Assembly (NCBI GenBank): GCA_016873095.1
Contig: VGYC01000029.1
Span: forward strand, 1 to 48,978
DNA from: Planctomycetota bacterium
GTDB lineage: Bacteria > Planctomycetota > Planctomycetia > Gemmatales > Gemmataceae
Direction of reading: 5' to 3'
Length of the DNA: 48,978 bases
Shown here: positions 9,447 to 18,232 of the stretch, one piece after another
How positions within the stretch are numbered: the first letter of the stretch is position 1
Layout of the letters: the number at the start of each line of letters is the position of its first letter
Made by a program: the position numbers and the translations under genes
Notes under the pieces: model-generated
What the model saw: only the letters and a program-made list of their open reading frames with translations
Databases searched by the model: none
What the model was told of the DNA's origin: nothing

Positions 9447-11603
9447 TCAGTTCGGAATGTCCAGTCCCTTGGCCTTGAGCTGCTGGCGCACCTTGTCGCG
9501 GTACTGCTCGGGAACCTGGTCGAGCATGTCGCGGCGCTCGGCCGGGCTGGCTTTCTGAAAGCGCTCGAACATCTGTTGAGCTTGCTTGGCGCGATCGCCG
9601 CCCTTGCCGGTCTTCTTCTTCTTGCCATCGACGTCGCCGCCGGGACCCGCGGGCGTGTCGCCGTTGCCCTTCTGCATCGCCGGGGCGGCGGGTCGCAGCT
9701 TGCTGTTGTCCCCCAGGATGGCGCGCGGATTCAGCACGACCTGCTCGCCCTCGCTGAGGCCGGATTTGACCTCGACCATGCGGATGTTGCTCATGCCGAC
9801 GACAATGTCGCGCTCCTGCGGCTGGCCGTCCCGATCGACCACGAAGCACTTGCGCTGCGCTCCCATCGAGATATTGCCAACGACCGCCTGGATGGGGATG
9901 GTCAAGACCTCCTCGCTGCTTTCCTCGGCGTGAATGGTCACCTCGGCGCTGAAGCCGGGTCGCAGGTTCTCGACCGCCTCGTCAATCGACACGATGGTCG
10001 GATAGACCTTGACATCAGTGGACAGGAAATCCGTTTGCGAGGGCACGGTGGCGACGGTCTTGACGTGGCCTCGAAGCAGCCGGTTGGGATAGGCTTCGAC
10101 GCGCACCGAGGCCGGCTGGCCGGCAAAGGTCAGCTCGAAGTCGCGATCGCGGAAGCTGGGGCGAGATTCGACCAGCGCGTTCTGGGTTCCGACGATCGCC
10201 AGCATGTCGGTGACCGGCGCCAGTTGCCCACCCGCCAGAGGCGCCGGGCTGAGCAGCAAGGCGGCGCTGAGTGCATCCGAGAAGCCCGTCGATCGCAGCG
10301 TCTCCGGCCGCAGCCGCGAGACCATCGCCTCGTGGACGCGAACATTGACCTGCATCTTGCCGAGGTTCGGGATGCGCAGCAGTTTCTGGCCTTCCTTGAC
10401 GTTTTCACCCTGGGCCACGAGCGCCTGCTGGCCGGCGCCGAAACGACCCTGATCCGGCACGAAGTACACGACCAGCCCGTCCTGTGGAGAGAAGATCCGG
10501 CATTTGTGGATCTCTTCCTTGATCTCGGCCAGCTTGGTTTCCTGCTGCAGGTAAACCGATTTCTTGGCTTGCTTCTCGGCGACGGCCTTCTCCTTGTTGG
10601 ACTCGGCCTGGCTCTTGACGCGGTCCAGGGCGCGGTCCGCTTCCTTCACGTCGCTCCAGAGCTTCATGACCTCCTTTTGCAACGTGAAATCCTGAAGGAT
10701 TTTCATCTCACCCTGGACCTTGCGAAGCGAGATCTCGGCGCTGGCCAGCTTGGCCTCGTCCGACTCCGCCTGGCTGCGGCTGACGTAGCCCTTCTTGACC
10801 ATGCGCCGCGACCAGGTGGCTCGGTCCAGCCATTGCTCGCGGTCGGAACGGGCGTTTTCGATGCGGCCGTCGATGTCGTTGAACGTCTGCAAATAGTCGC
10901 CGCCGATCAGGTTCTGGTCCTGGGCCGATTCGCGAAACTGGTACAGATAGTCGCCCACCTGGTCGGTCTTCTCGAGCAGCAGCAGCTTCTTGCCGATCTC
11001 GTGGCCGAGAAACTTCTCCAGCTCGATCTTCCGCAGCGTGCGGTTGATCTTGGCGGTTTCGATGTCACTGAAGCTCTGGCTGCGCACGATCTCGAAATCC
11101 TGTTCGGCCTTGATCCATTCCGACCTGGACTTGTCGACCTCGATCTTCTGGCTGTTGAACTGGTCGTGTTGCGAGGAATCGTCCAGCTCGATCAGCAGCT
11201 GGCCCTTCTTGACCTCGGTGCCGTCGTCGATGACCCATTTGATGGTGGAGGCGACGCCGCTCTGGGTCTTGGCCTTGACGCGGCAGACGATCTCGCTGTT
11301 CTCGGCCGATTCGAGAGCGCCGCGCTCGGTGACCGTGACCAGCAGCTTCTCGCGCTTGACCACGTGCGTCGGACCGTTGTACGGTTCGGCGCGGAGCCCG
11401 GTCATCAGCAGGGCGGCAATGCCGACGCCGCCGGCGATGACGATCATCAAGACGATGGTTATGAGCGCCCGCTTTTTATGGATCGAGCGCCTGCGGCGGG
11501 AGCTCGGAAACTCCGAGGAGTCGCGCGTCGGCGCCGCGCTGTCCGGCCCCTCGGCCGGTTCCGGGAACGGATTCGGAAAGGTGGGTTCGTTGGCCATTGT
11601 CAT
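9447..11603 (-). CDS. Periplasmic adaptor (MacA/HlyD-type membrane fusion protein)
   Basis: A 718-residue protein, long for the family (usually 350-450). A cytoplasmic Pro/Arg-rich tail of about 43 residues is followed by one transmembrane helix (about 46-68). The first barrel/lipoyl strands come next (TVTERGALESAENSEIVCRVKA and IKWVIDDGTEVKKGQLLIELD), then an extended coiled-coil region (about 150-360) rich in Lys, Glu and Gln, then the second lipoyl half (IFSPQDGLVVYFV) and the beta-barrel domains. The C-terminus is a low-complexity tail. It should link the MacB-like transporter to the TolC-like protein. Two starts (11603 and 11597, ATGACAATG) are both possible. Its first 128 nt overlap the 3' end of the upstream TolC-like gene in another frame. 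Confidence 0.92.
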   Translation of the reverse strand: MTMANEPTFPNPFPEPAEGPDSAAPTRDSSEFPSSRRRRSIHKKRALITIVLMIVIAGGVGIAALLMTGLRAEPYNGPTHVVKREKLLVTVTERGALESAENSEIVCRVKAKTQSGVASTIKWVIDDGTEVKKGQLLIELDDSSQHDQFNSQKIEVDKSRSEWIKAEQDFEIVRSQSFSDIETAKINRTLRKIELEKFLGHEIGKKLLLLEKTDQVGDYLYQFRESAQDQNLIGGDYLQTFNDIDGRIENARSDREQWLDRATWSRRMVKKGYVSRSQAESDEAKLASAEISLRKVQGEMKILQDFTLQKEVMKLWSDVKEADRALDRVKSQAESNKEKAVAEKQAKKSVYLQQETKLAEIKEEIHKCRIFSPQDGLVVYFVPDQGRFGAGQQALVAQGENVKEGQKLLRIPNLGKMQVNVRVHEAMVSRLRPETLRSTGFSDALSAALLLSPAPLAGGQLAPVTDMLAIVGTQNALVESRPSFRDRDFELTFAGQPASVRVEAYPNRLLRGHVKTVATVPSQTDFLSTDVKVYPTIVSIDEAVENLRPGFSAEVTIHAEESSEEVLTIPIQAVVGNISMGAQRKCFVVDRDGQPQERDIVVGMSNIRMVEVKSGLSEGEQVVLNPRAILGDNSKLRPAAPAMQKGNGDTPAGPGGDVDGKKKKTGKGGDRAKQAQQMFERFQKASPAERRDMLDQVPEQYRDKVRQQLKAKGLDIPN

Positions 11604-14355
11604 TCATCCATAGGCCGCGCTCATCCACCTGCATGATTCCGGTATCCAGGTAGATGCGCTGGCGAACAATCCGGTAGTTGATCCAGATGCTGTACAGCTG
11701 ATTTTGCGCCTGGGGCAGGCTGGCCTGGGCATTGAGCAACTGCTGAGTCAAGGCGGCTTCATTGCCGGCGGTGTTGGCTCCTTGCAGCGGGTTAGGCGGG
11801 GCTCGAAACGTTTCCAGGGCGCTTTCCACGATGCGGTAGGCTAGCTCCATCTGCTTCTGCTGGATCTTGTAATTCGTCGCGAACACCCGGAGTTGCCGGA
11901 TATCCGCCCTCACCTGGAAGGCGATCGCGTCCTCCGCCGCCATGAGCGACCGTCGGGCCCGCTGGTAGGCGATCAGCACCGCCCGGTAATTGTTCCGCTC
12001 CGCATACCGCACCAAGGGCAACTGAAAGTTCATGGTCAGCTGATGTCGCGCCCGATCCTGGCTGAAGGCCAGCGGCTCGGCCAAGCCGGGCGGCGTGAAG
12101 CTATCTCCATGATACCCGACATTGAAGACGCCGAGCAAGGAATTTGCGTAAATCCGCAATTGCCGCCAGCTGTCCACCACCTCGGCCCGCACATTCATCA
12201 GATCGAGGCGCTCGTTCAGGGCCGCACGCGTGGCGATCTCGAAGGCCTTCTCCAGATCCACGGTCATGAGGTCCTCCCCGTCGATGTCGATCGGGGGCAA
12301 GTCGGGCCATTGCCGGCTGATCTGGTCGAGACGTTCGTTGCCCGCCTCGGCCAGCACCAGCTGAAACGTGTTGCGCAGGTCGCGAAAGCGCGCGACGTGT
12401 TGAAACTTGCGGGCCCGCTCATCGGCAATTTTTCGCCACGGCTCGGCCTGGTATCGCCGTATCGTGTTCTCGAACTCGCCCAGCGGAATCTCCCGTTCGA
12501 GCCGTGCCAGTTCCGCGCGCAGTTCCGACGGAAACGGCTTTCCCGAAATCTCGGCATTGGTTTTCTTGTCGTAAAGGTCGCGCCGCCGCGCACGCAGCGT
12601 CGACAGCCGATCCTCGAGCGTCTTGGCGTCCAGCTTCTTCCAGCTGGCCCAGCGCTTGGGAAAATTCTCCTTGAACAGCACCGTTTCCTTGACCAGGTCT
12701 GATTGCGTGAGCAACTTCTCCAGTCGGTCGCGCATCAGCTTGGCTTCTTCCATGGGTTCGTAGCTGTCGATGTCCTTGACGGCGTTCTCGATCTGATCGA
12801 TGACGCGCTCGAACTTGATGAGCTGTCGCGAGATGGGATAGATGAAGCTATCGTCCAGCTCGATCAGCAGATTGGTGGGCAGGCCGAGCTGGATCTTGAA
12901 ATTGTCGAGGGCATCGCGCAAGGTTTGCCGCTTGGTCAGGATGTTGCTCAGGCTCTGGTAGAGCCGCTGCTTGACCTGCTCGACTTGCAGAGGGGAAACG
13001 TTGCCGCCTTCCTCGAAGGCCTCGTACAGGCGCAGATACTTCTGCAAGTTGTCGGCGTTCTTCATTTCGGTCCACAAGTCGGTGGCGCGGAACAGCGTCG
13101 GCAGATAGCCCTGGTTCGACGGTGGCGTGAAGTTGCTGGCGTTGGTTGACAGGTCGATGCGCCCCACGGTTCCCGGCAGCAATGGCAGGGCCCCGGAACC
13201 CGAGATGGGGATGCCCGTGGTATTGATGAATCCGCCGCCACCCACCCCATCCACCACACCCGCAAAGACGGGGTTGCGGTTCAGGTCGGTGATGGGCCCC
13301 GGGAACGAATCGAGCGCGCCGCCCCCGGTGACGTACTGGTAAAACTGCTGGCGAAAGCGAGCGAAGAAGCGAATCTCGTAAAGCAAGTAGCGTTCGACCT
13401 GCGTGAGCGGCTCGAGCGTCACCGCCTTGCCGCCGCCGCGCAAGAGCGGCTGCACGAAATCGAGGCTCAGCGTGGACACGCTGGTCACCGTCCGTGGCAC
13501 GTCTCCGGAAATGTTGACGACCGTCCGGTTCGCCCAGTTCATGAGCAAGAGCGCCCCGGTCGAGAAGAGCTTGCCCACGCCGGCGGAGGAATTGACCGTC
13601 CAGCGATGCCCCTGTCTCTCGCCTGTTTCACGGCCCGAAAAGCCATAAAACGCGGAGCCGAACGCCTGGAACTGCGCCGCGAAGGAGAAACGCTCCATTG
13701 TCACGGGCATGGCCATCAGATACAGGTTCTCGCGCTCGGCTTGCAATTCGCGGCTGTTGAGCGTCCCCAGGATGACGGACTGGTCCAGGGTCAGGAAGTA
13801 CGGCTGATCGAGGTTTTGCGGCACGGCAGGCGGATCGCCGCGGCACTCGCCGCTGCCGTCCAGGGCGCGTGGCTGCGGCAATTGATCCGGCGAGTCGATG
13901 TAGGGTGTCGGCGTCGTCCGCAGCAACTCGGCAAACGAAGGCACGCTGCTGGGAATGCCTGCTTCTTGACGAACCAGCGGCTGACGGGCGCGGTTCTCCG
14001 CGTCCCAGCCGGCCATGACTTCCAGATAGTCGGGACTTTCCACCCGGCCAACACCGGAGTGATAAGGCTTCTGAGGATTGGGCGACAAGTCCTTGGCCCC
14101 GGGGTCGTCCGGCGGCATCGGTGGGCGGTCCGGATTGCTGCGGTCGCCGAAGCGCGCCATGATGTCCGGATAGGGCGAGAAGCCAAGGATCTTCCAGGGT
14201 GCCTTGTCCTTCTCCGCGAGCACCGCGAGCACCTGCCGGTCCGTCTGCTTGCGATAGAAGGCGCGCGTACAGCCGCCTCCGCTCGCCAGCGTCGCCGCCA
14301 GCAGCCCGAAAAGCCATACCTTGCTCGCCTGCCGCAGTCTACCCATGTTCTTCAT
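11476..14355 (-). CDS. TolC-like outer-membrane efflux protein (lipoprotein)
   Basis: About 959 residues, roughly twice the usual TolC length. The N-terminus has a hydrophobic stretch and lipobox-like end (LASGGGC), suggesting lipidation. The C-terminal part (LVRYAERNNYRAVLIAYQRARR and SIWINYRIVRQRIYLDTG) has the helical pattern of outer-membrane efflux proteins. Long helical segments occur at about 440-640. The start is uncertain: ATGs at 14406, 14373, 14355 and 14346 are in frame and none has a Shine-Dalgarno sequence; 14355 gives the best signal peptide. The gene runs 128 nt past the start of the adaptor gene. The expected family end lies just before that overlap (after MQVDERGLW), so the last 40-odd residues may be a frameshift product. 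It forms an export operon with adaptor, ATPase and permease. Confidence 0.88.
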   Translation of the reverse strand: MKNMGRLRQASKVWLFGLLAATLASGGGCTRAFYRKQTDRQVLAVLAEKDKAPWKILGFSPYPDIMARFGDRSNPDRPPMPPDDPGAKDLSPNPQKPYHSGVGRVESPDYLEVMAGWDAENRARQPLVRQEAGIPSSVPSFAELLRTTPTPYIDSPDQLPQPRALDGSGECRGDPPAVPQNLDQPYFLTLDQSVILGTLNSRELQAERENLYLMAMPVTMERFSFAAQFQAFGSAFYGFSGRETGERQGHRWTVNSSAGVGKLFSTGALLLMNWANRTVVNISGDVPRTVTSVSTLSLDFVQPLLRGGGKAVTLEPLTQVERYLLYEIRFFARFRQQFYQYVTGGGALDSFPGPITDLNRNPVFAGVVDGVGGGGFINTTGIPISGSGALPLLPGTVGRIDLSTNASNFTPPSNQGYLPTLFRATDLWTEMKNADNLQKYLRLYEAFEEGGNVSPLQVEQVKQRLYQSLSNILTKRQTLRDALDNFKIQLGLPTNLLIELDDSFIYPISRQLIKFERVIDQIENAVKDIDSYEPMEEAKLMRDRLEKLLTQSDLVKETVLFKENFPKRWASWKKLDAKTLEDRLSTLRARRRDLYDKKTNAEISGKPFPSELRAELARLEREIPLGEFENTIRRYQAEPWRKIADERARKFQHVARFRDLRNTFQLVLAEAGNERLDQISRQWPDLPPIDIDGEDLMTVDLEKAFEIATRAALNERLDLMNVRAEVVDSWRQLRIYANSLLGVFNVGYHGDSFTPPGLAEPLAFSQDRARHQLTMNFQLPLVRYAERNNYRAVLIAYQRARRSLMAAEDAIAFQVRADIRQLRVFATNYKIQQKQMELAYRIVESALETFRAPPNPLQGANTAGNEAALTQQLLNAQASLPQAQNQLYSIWINYRIVRQRIYLDTGIMQVDERGLWMNDNGQRTHLSESVPGTGRGAGQRGADARLLGVSELPPQALDP

Positions 14356-14529
14356 TTGCAAGCGACGGAGCATCGTCGCGCGGAATAATGCAAACAATCC
14401 GTGCATTCGGTATCGGCGGCAAATCTTGCCAACTTGATTGTTCGTGAAAATCAGCTGGGTGAGCAGGCGAGGCGCTCGCAGCGCGTCGGCACGACACGCC
14501 GCCGACGCGGCATGACTGGCAATGCCTGG

Positions 14530-16041
14530 TTACCGGCGCCGGCCGCCACCTCGGGGTTGGGACGCGGGCGAGGACCGATTGCTCGGCGGCGCCTGTCGGT
14601 AGGTGGAAGACTGGCCGCTCGATCTGCTGAAGCTACGCGTTCCATCGCGACTGACGGGTGGCGATGGGGAGGAATAGACGGACCTGCCTTGTGGCGCCGC
14701 GCTGGCCTTTGGGGAGGCGCCGGCTGCTCTTGCAGGCCCGGGGCGCACGTTTGCAGGGGGACTGGTCGGCTTCGGAGTAGCCGCCGGACGCGGCGAAGAC
14801 ACCGGCGCCCTGCTTGCCGGCGGCGATACTGTCCGCGCCGGCGCTGGAACTGCCTTGGGCGTGATGCCCCCCGTCTTCGCCGGCGGATTGACGCGCGGCG
14901 CGGCGCGGCCTGTCTCCACCTTGCCGCGTTGCACGGCCGCCTGGCGATACGCCTGAGCGTTGATGCGCTGCCGCACCAGTTGCTCCTGTGAAAGGATGGT
15001 GACGGGCGCGGTGTTCTGGCGCAGCTGATTGACCAGCGCCACCTGGGGACCGCCCTGTCCGCGCGCGAACCCCTGATAGGAGCGTTGCAGTCCGTCCAGC
15101 CAGCCGGCGTTGCCGCGGTTCTGGTTGCGGTAATAGCTCACCAGCGGGTCGAAGCGATTGGCGCCGTTGAACCACGGACGATACCCCGCCCGCGCGAAGC
15201 CCGCACCAGAGTAAGGTCCGAAGCGATAGAACGGCGAGCCGGCCCGCCAGAACAGACCGTTGAGCAAGCCGCCCACGGCGAAACGCGGGCGATGAACCCA
15301 CCCAGGCCCCCAGCCGCCACGCAGGGCCAGCGGCGCGAACAGCAACCCGCGGCGCGCGAATGGATAGTCCCAGTAACCGCTGCAGAAGATCCAGCCGCCG
15401 GGCGACCACAGATAGCGAGGACACACCCAGACCAGGCCGGGCCGATACGGCGTCCAGCAACCGGGCCGCCAGAAATATTCGCCGTCGTTGAACGCCCACC
15501 AGCCAGGAGTGTAAAAGCTGCTGTCGTCCGGCGGCGGCACGGACGGCCCCACGTCAAGCGACGCGGGCGGTTCGGTAACATACTGTGGCGCCTCGGCCTG
15601 CCGTTCCGGCGCGAAGTAGCCGGGAACCCATTGCCAGCCCTCGTCCGTGCGTGCCCAGTAACCGGGAACATACTGTCGCCCGGCCGGCACATCACGATAA
15701 AGTCCGCTGATCCAGGTGAACTCCTTGCGCTCGCCATCCCAGGCCCAGTAGCCGGGCAGCCACTGAACGTTGTCGCCCTCGGGCTTCTGCTCGGCAGGTA
15801 ACTCGGGGACCGGATCGGGGGGAGGCCGATCGATGGCGGAAGGCGGCGCGACCGGCTCCTGCGATGGATGCGCGAACGCTTCATGCACCAGACCGCGATC
15901 CAACACCTCGACTTTCGGTTCCGTGGCGCCGCCTTGATTGAACGCCACGGGTCGATCGTCTCGTTCCTGGCCCGCCAACGGTGAGGCAATGGCAAGCACA
16001 CCGAGCAAGAACGCGACCACGCACATGCGGATAGGAGCCAC
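14530..16041 (-). CDS. Secreted WXXGXW-repeat protein with Pro/Ser/Arg-rich tail
   Basis: A 503-residue protein. The N-terminal signal peptide (MCVVAFLLGVLAIASPLAGQ) directs export. Residues about 95-190 carry aromatic repeats such as VQWLPGYWAWDG, YVPGYWARTDEGWQWVPGYFAP and WRPGCWTPYRPGLVWV, the WXXGXW/YXWGXW type. Further Trp/Gly/Arg-rich sequence follows to about 300. The C-terminal 150 residues are low complexity, dominated by Pro, Ala, Ser, Arg and ending GGGRRR. The family is common in planctomycetes and of unknown function, probably cell-surface. The start is GTG at 16041 because AGGGGG lies six bases upstream; an ATG five codons later is the alternative. It diverges from the pilus operon, with 264 nt of shared upstream sequence. 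Confidence 0.85.
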   Translation of the reverse strand: MAPIRMCVVAFLLGVLAIASPLAGQERDDRPVAFNQGGATEPKVEVLDRGLVHEAFAHPSQEPVAPPSAIDRPPPDPVPELPAEQKPEGDNVQWLPGYWAWDGERKEFTWISGLYRDVPAGRQYVPGYWARTDEGWQWVPGYFAPERQAEAPQYVTEPPASLDVGPSVPPPDDSSFYTPGWWAFNDGEYFWRPGCWTPYRPGLVWVCPRYLWSPGGWIFCSGYWDYPFARRGLLFAPLALRGGWGPGWVHRPRFAVGGLLNGLFWRAGSPFYRFGPYSGAGFARAGYRPWFNGANRFDPLVSYYRNQNRGNAGWLDGLQRSYQGFARGQGGPQVALVNQLRQNTAPVTILSQEQLVRQRINAQAYRQAAVQRGKVETGRAAPRVNPPAKTGGITPKAVPAPARTVSPPASRAPVSSPRPAATPKPTSPPANVRPGPARAAGASPKASAAPQGRSVYSSPSPPVSRDGTRSFSRSSGQSSTYRQAPPSNRSSPASQPRGGGRRR

Positions 16042-16305
16042 GATCGTCCCCCTGGGTGAAAGGGCTGCAAGAATATTGTAACGGCTCCTTGACATGAGAA
16101 CAACGCGCCAGCGCCTCGAGCTTGCGCGCGTTTACCGACGAAGCGACGCGCTGGGGTCCAGGCTGGGCTCCCCGACTGCGGTTACGCGCCAACAAAGGGT
16201 GCAAACAACTTGTTTTCTTCTTGAAGGATGCACACGCGCGGTTTAATGTACATAGTGACCATTCCCATCGCGGCACGGTCCAGACCAACATTATTGGGAG
16301 CAGCC

Positions 16306-18012
16306 ATGGCCAAGGGGCGAGGCGATTTCACGGACATCCTGGTCAAGAAACAGATTCTCGGTCCCGATCAGCTTTCCGAAGCCAAGAACTTGCAGGCCGC
16401 CACCGGCGCGAAGTTGCAGGACGCCATCGTCAAGCTCGGCTACGCCACGCACGAGGACGTGATGTCGGCGGTCGCCGAATTTCACGGCATGCAGTTCGTT
16501 GACCTCACCAACGTGACCATCCCGGCCAGCGTCGTGGAACTTGTCCCCGAATCCGTGGCCCGCGAGAACGTGGTGCTGCCGCTGTCCCAGGAAGCCGGCG
16601 CCTTGAAGATCATCATCAGCGACCCTTCCGATTTCGATACGCTGCAAAAACTTCAGTTCATCCTCAACAAGGACATCACGCCGGTGCTGGCCCCGCGCGA
16701 GCAGATTGTCGAGGCCATCAACCGGCATTACGGGCAGACCGAAACCGAATCCGTGGACTCCATGTTGCAGGAGTTCACCGATACGCAGATTGACTTCACG
16801 GAAACCGAGGCGTCAGCCAACCAGGGCGTGGACGAGAGCGACGCCCCGGTTGTCAAGCTGTGCAATCTCATCATCCAGGAAGCCATCAGCCTCCGGGCGA
16901 GCGACATTCATGTCGAGCCGTTTGCCGATCGCATTCGCATCCGCTACCGGATCGACGGGGTGCTGGTGGAGCGCGATAGCCCGCCGCGGCGACTGCTGGC
17001 CCCCATGATTTCACGTCTCAAGATCATGGGCAGCATCGACATTTCCGAAAAGCGACGCCCTCAGGACGGCCGTATCAAGATGTCCGTCTCCGGCAAGCAC
17101 TTCGACCTGCGCGTCAGCATCCTGCCCACCAACCACGGGCAGTCGATCGTGATGCGTATTCTTGACCGGACGAATATACAGCTGAACATCAAGGACATGG
17201 GCTTTTCGGACGAGGACTACAAGCGCTTTCAGACGATCATCAAGCGGCCCAATGGCATTTTCCTGGTGACCGGCCCCACCGGGTCTGGTAAGACGACAAC
17301 GCTCTATGGTGCGCTGAATGAGCTGAACCGGCCTGATCGAAAGATCATCACTGCCGAGGACCCCGTCGAGTATTACCTGCCAGGCGTGAATCAGACGGAA
17401 GTGAAGCACAACATCGGACTGGATTTCCAGCGCATCATCCGGGCCATGCTCCGGCAAGCCCCCAACATCATCCTTGTCGGCGAGATCCGCGATCAGGAGA
17501 CAGCCGAGATAGCGGTGCAGGCCTCCCTGACAGGACACTTAGTTTTTAGCACATTACACACGAACGACGCGCCCAGCGCTATCACACGACTCCAGGACAT
17601 CGGAGTCCAGCCATTTCTTGTCGCCTCCAGCGTCATCGCCATCATGGCCCAGCGTCTGGTGCGGATTATCTGTCCAAAGTGCAAGGAGCCGGACAAGCCG
17701 CCGGCGGCCGAGCTTCGTGCGGCGGGTCTGACCCCGTCCCAGGTCAATGCCGGGAACTTCGCGCGCGGTCGTGGCTGTAACCACTGTCACCACACGGGTT
17801 ACCGCGGCCGGCGCGGCATCTTCGAGATGTTGCGCATGAACAGCGCCATTCGCGAAATGACCTTCAACCGCGAGCCAGCACAGGCCATTCGCCGCCAGGC
17901 GCGGCTGCTGGGCATGCGCACTCTTCTCGAGGACGGCGTCGGCAAGGCCCTCGCTGGACTCACGACCCTCGAAGAGGTCCTGAGCATCTGCCATCATGAC
18001 ATGGATAAGTAA
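16306..18012 (+). CDS. Type IV pilus assembly / type II secretion ATPase (PilB/GspE family), copy 1
   Basis: A 568-residue cytoplasmic ATPase. Residues 1-145 form an N-terminal MshEN/GspE_N-like domain. The catalytic core has Walker A GPTGSGKT (323-330), the Asp box and Walker B region (NIILVGEIRD, 387-396), and His box FSTLHTNDA. A zinc-binding tetracysteine module (CPKC 456-459 and CNHC 491-494) is typical of PilB/GspE. It powers assembly of pilin or pseudopilin fibres. The ATG at 16306 is chosen for the GGGAG five bases upstream. It is the first gene of the long plus-strand operon; a second homologue lies at 19421, suggesting separate roles or hetero-oligomers. Confidence 0.95.
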   Translation: MAKGRGDFTDILVKKQILGPDQLSEAKNLQAATGAKLQDAIVKLGYATHEDVMSAVAEFHGMQFVDLTNVTIPASVVELVPESVARENVVLPLSQEAGALKIIISDPSDFDTLQKLQFILNKDITPVLAPREQIVEAINRHYGQTETESVDSMLQEFTDTQIDFTETEASANQGVDESDAPVVKLCNLIIQEAISLRASDIHVEPFADRIRIRYRIDGVLVERDSPPRRLLAPMISRLKIMGSIDISEKRRPQDGRIKMSVSGKHFDLRVSILPTNHGQSIVMRILDRTNIQLNIKDMGFSDEDYKRFQTIIKRPNGIFLVTGPTGSGKTTTLYGALNELNRPDRKIITAEDPVEYYLPGVNQTEVKHNIGLDFQRIIRAMLRQAPNIILVGEIRDQETAEIAVQASLTGHLVFSTLHTNDAPSAITRLQDIGVQPFLVASSVIAIMAQRLVRIICPKCKEPDKPPAAELRAAGLTPSQVNAGNFARGRGCNHCHHTGYRGRRGIFEMLRMNSAIREMTFNREPAQAIRRQARLLGMRTLLEDGVGKALAGLTTLEEVLSICHHDMDK

Positions 18013-18134
18013 TTTGCCTTTTTTGCCGAAAATCGTTGATTCGCCCTGCTTGACGGAGATAATGCGGTATGAGGCGCAACTCTCCCGTCTAGAGGCGTAG
18101 GCAGCTGGCTGACAAGCTGAGAGCTGGTTGTCGC

Positions 18135-18221
18135 GTGGCCGCAAGCTGCCAGCTTGCCGGCCTGGATTCCATGTAGAGCGGCCCGTGCCGCTGAGTCGAC
18201 AAGCTGGCAGCTTGTCGCTAC
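18135..18221. repeat. Paired REP-like palindromes (REPIN 1) in front of pilT
   Basis: Two 27-nt palindromes lie in inverted orientation. The left one (18135-18161) has core AAGCTGCCAGCTT with a GTGG head; the right one (18195-18221) is the reverse complement type with core AAGCTGGCAGCTT and ends CGCTAC, giving a GTAG head on the opposite strand. A 33-nt spacer lies between. The right unit ends immediately before the GGAG ribosome binding site of the pilT-like gene. The same element recurs at 37865-37953. Confidence 0.85.
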
Positions 18222-18232
18222 GGAGTGCATTC

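Noticed and set aside
9576-11636. Long plus-strand frame opposite the adaptor gene
   Set aside because: The adaptor family assignment on the minus strand is clear. The antisense product is low-complexity Leu/Asp/Val sequence typical of GC-rich shadows.
18128-18232. Upstream in-frame extension of the pilT-like gene
   Set aside because: It translates only a REP-like repeat. The GTG at 18233 has a proper ribosome binding site and gives the family N-terminus.
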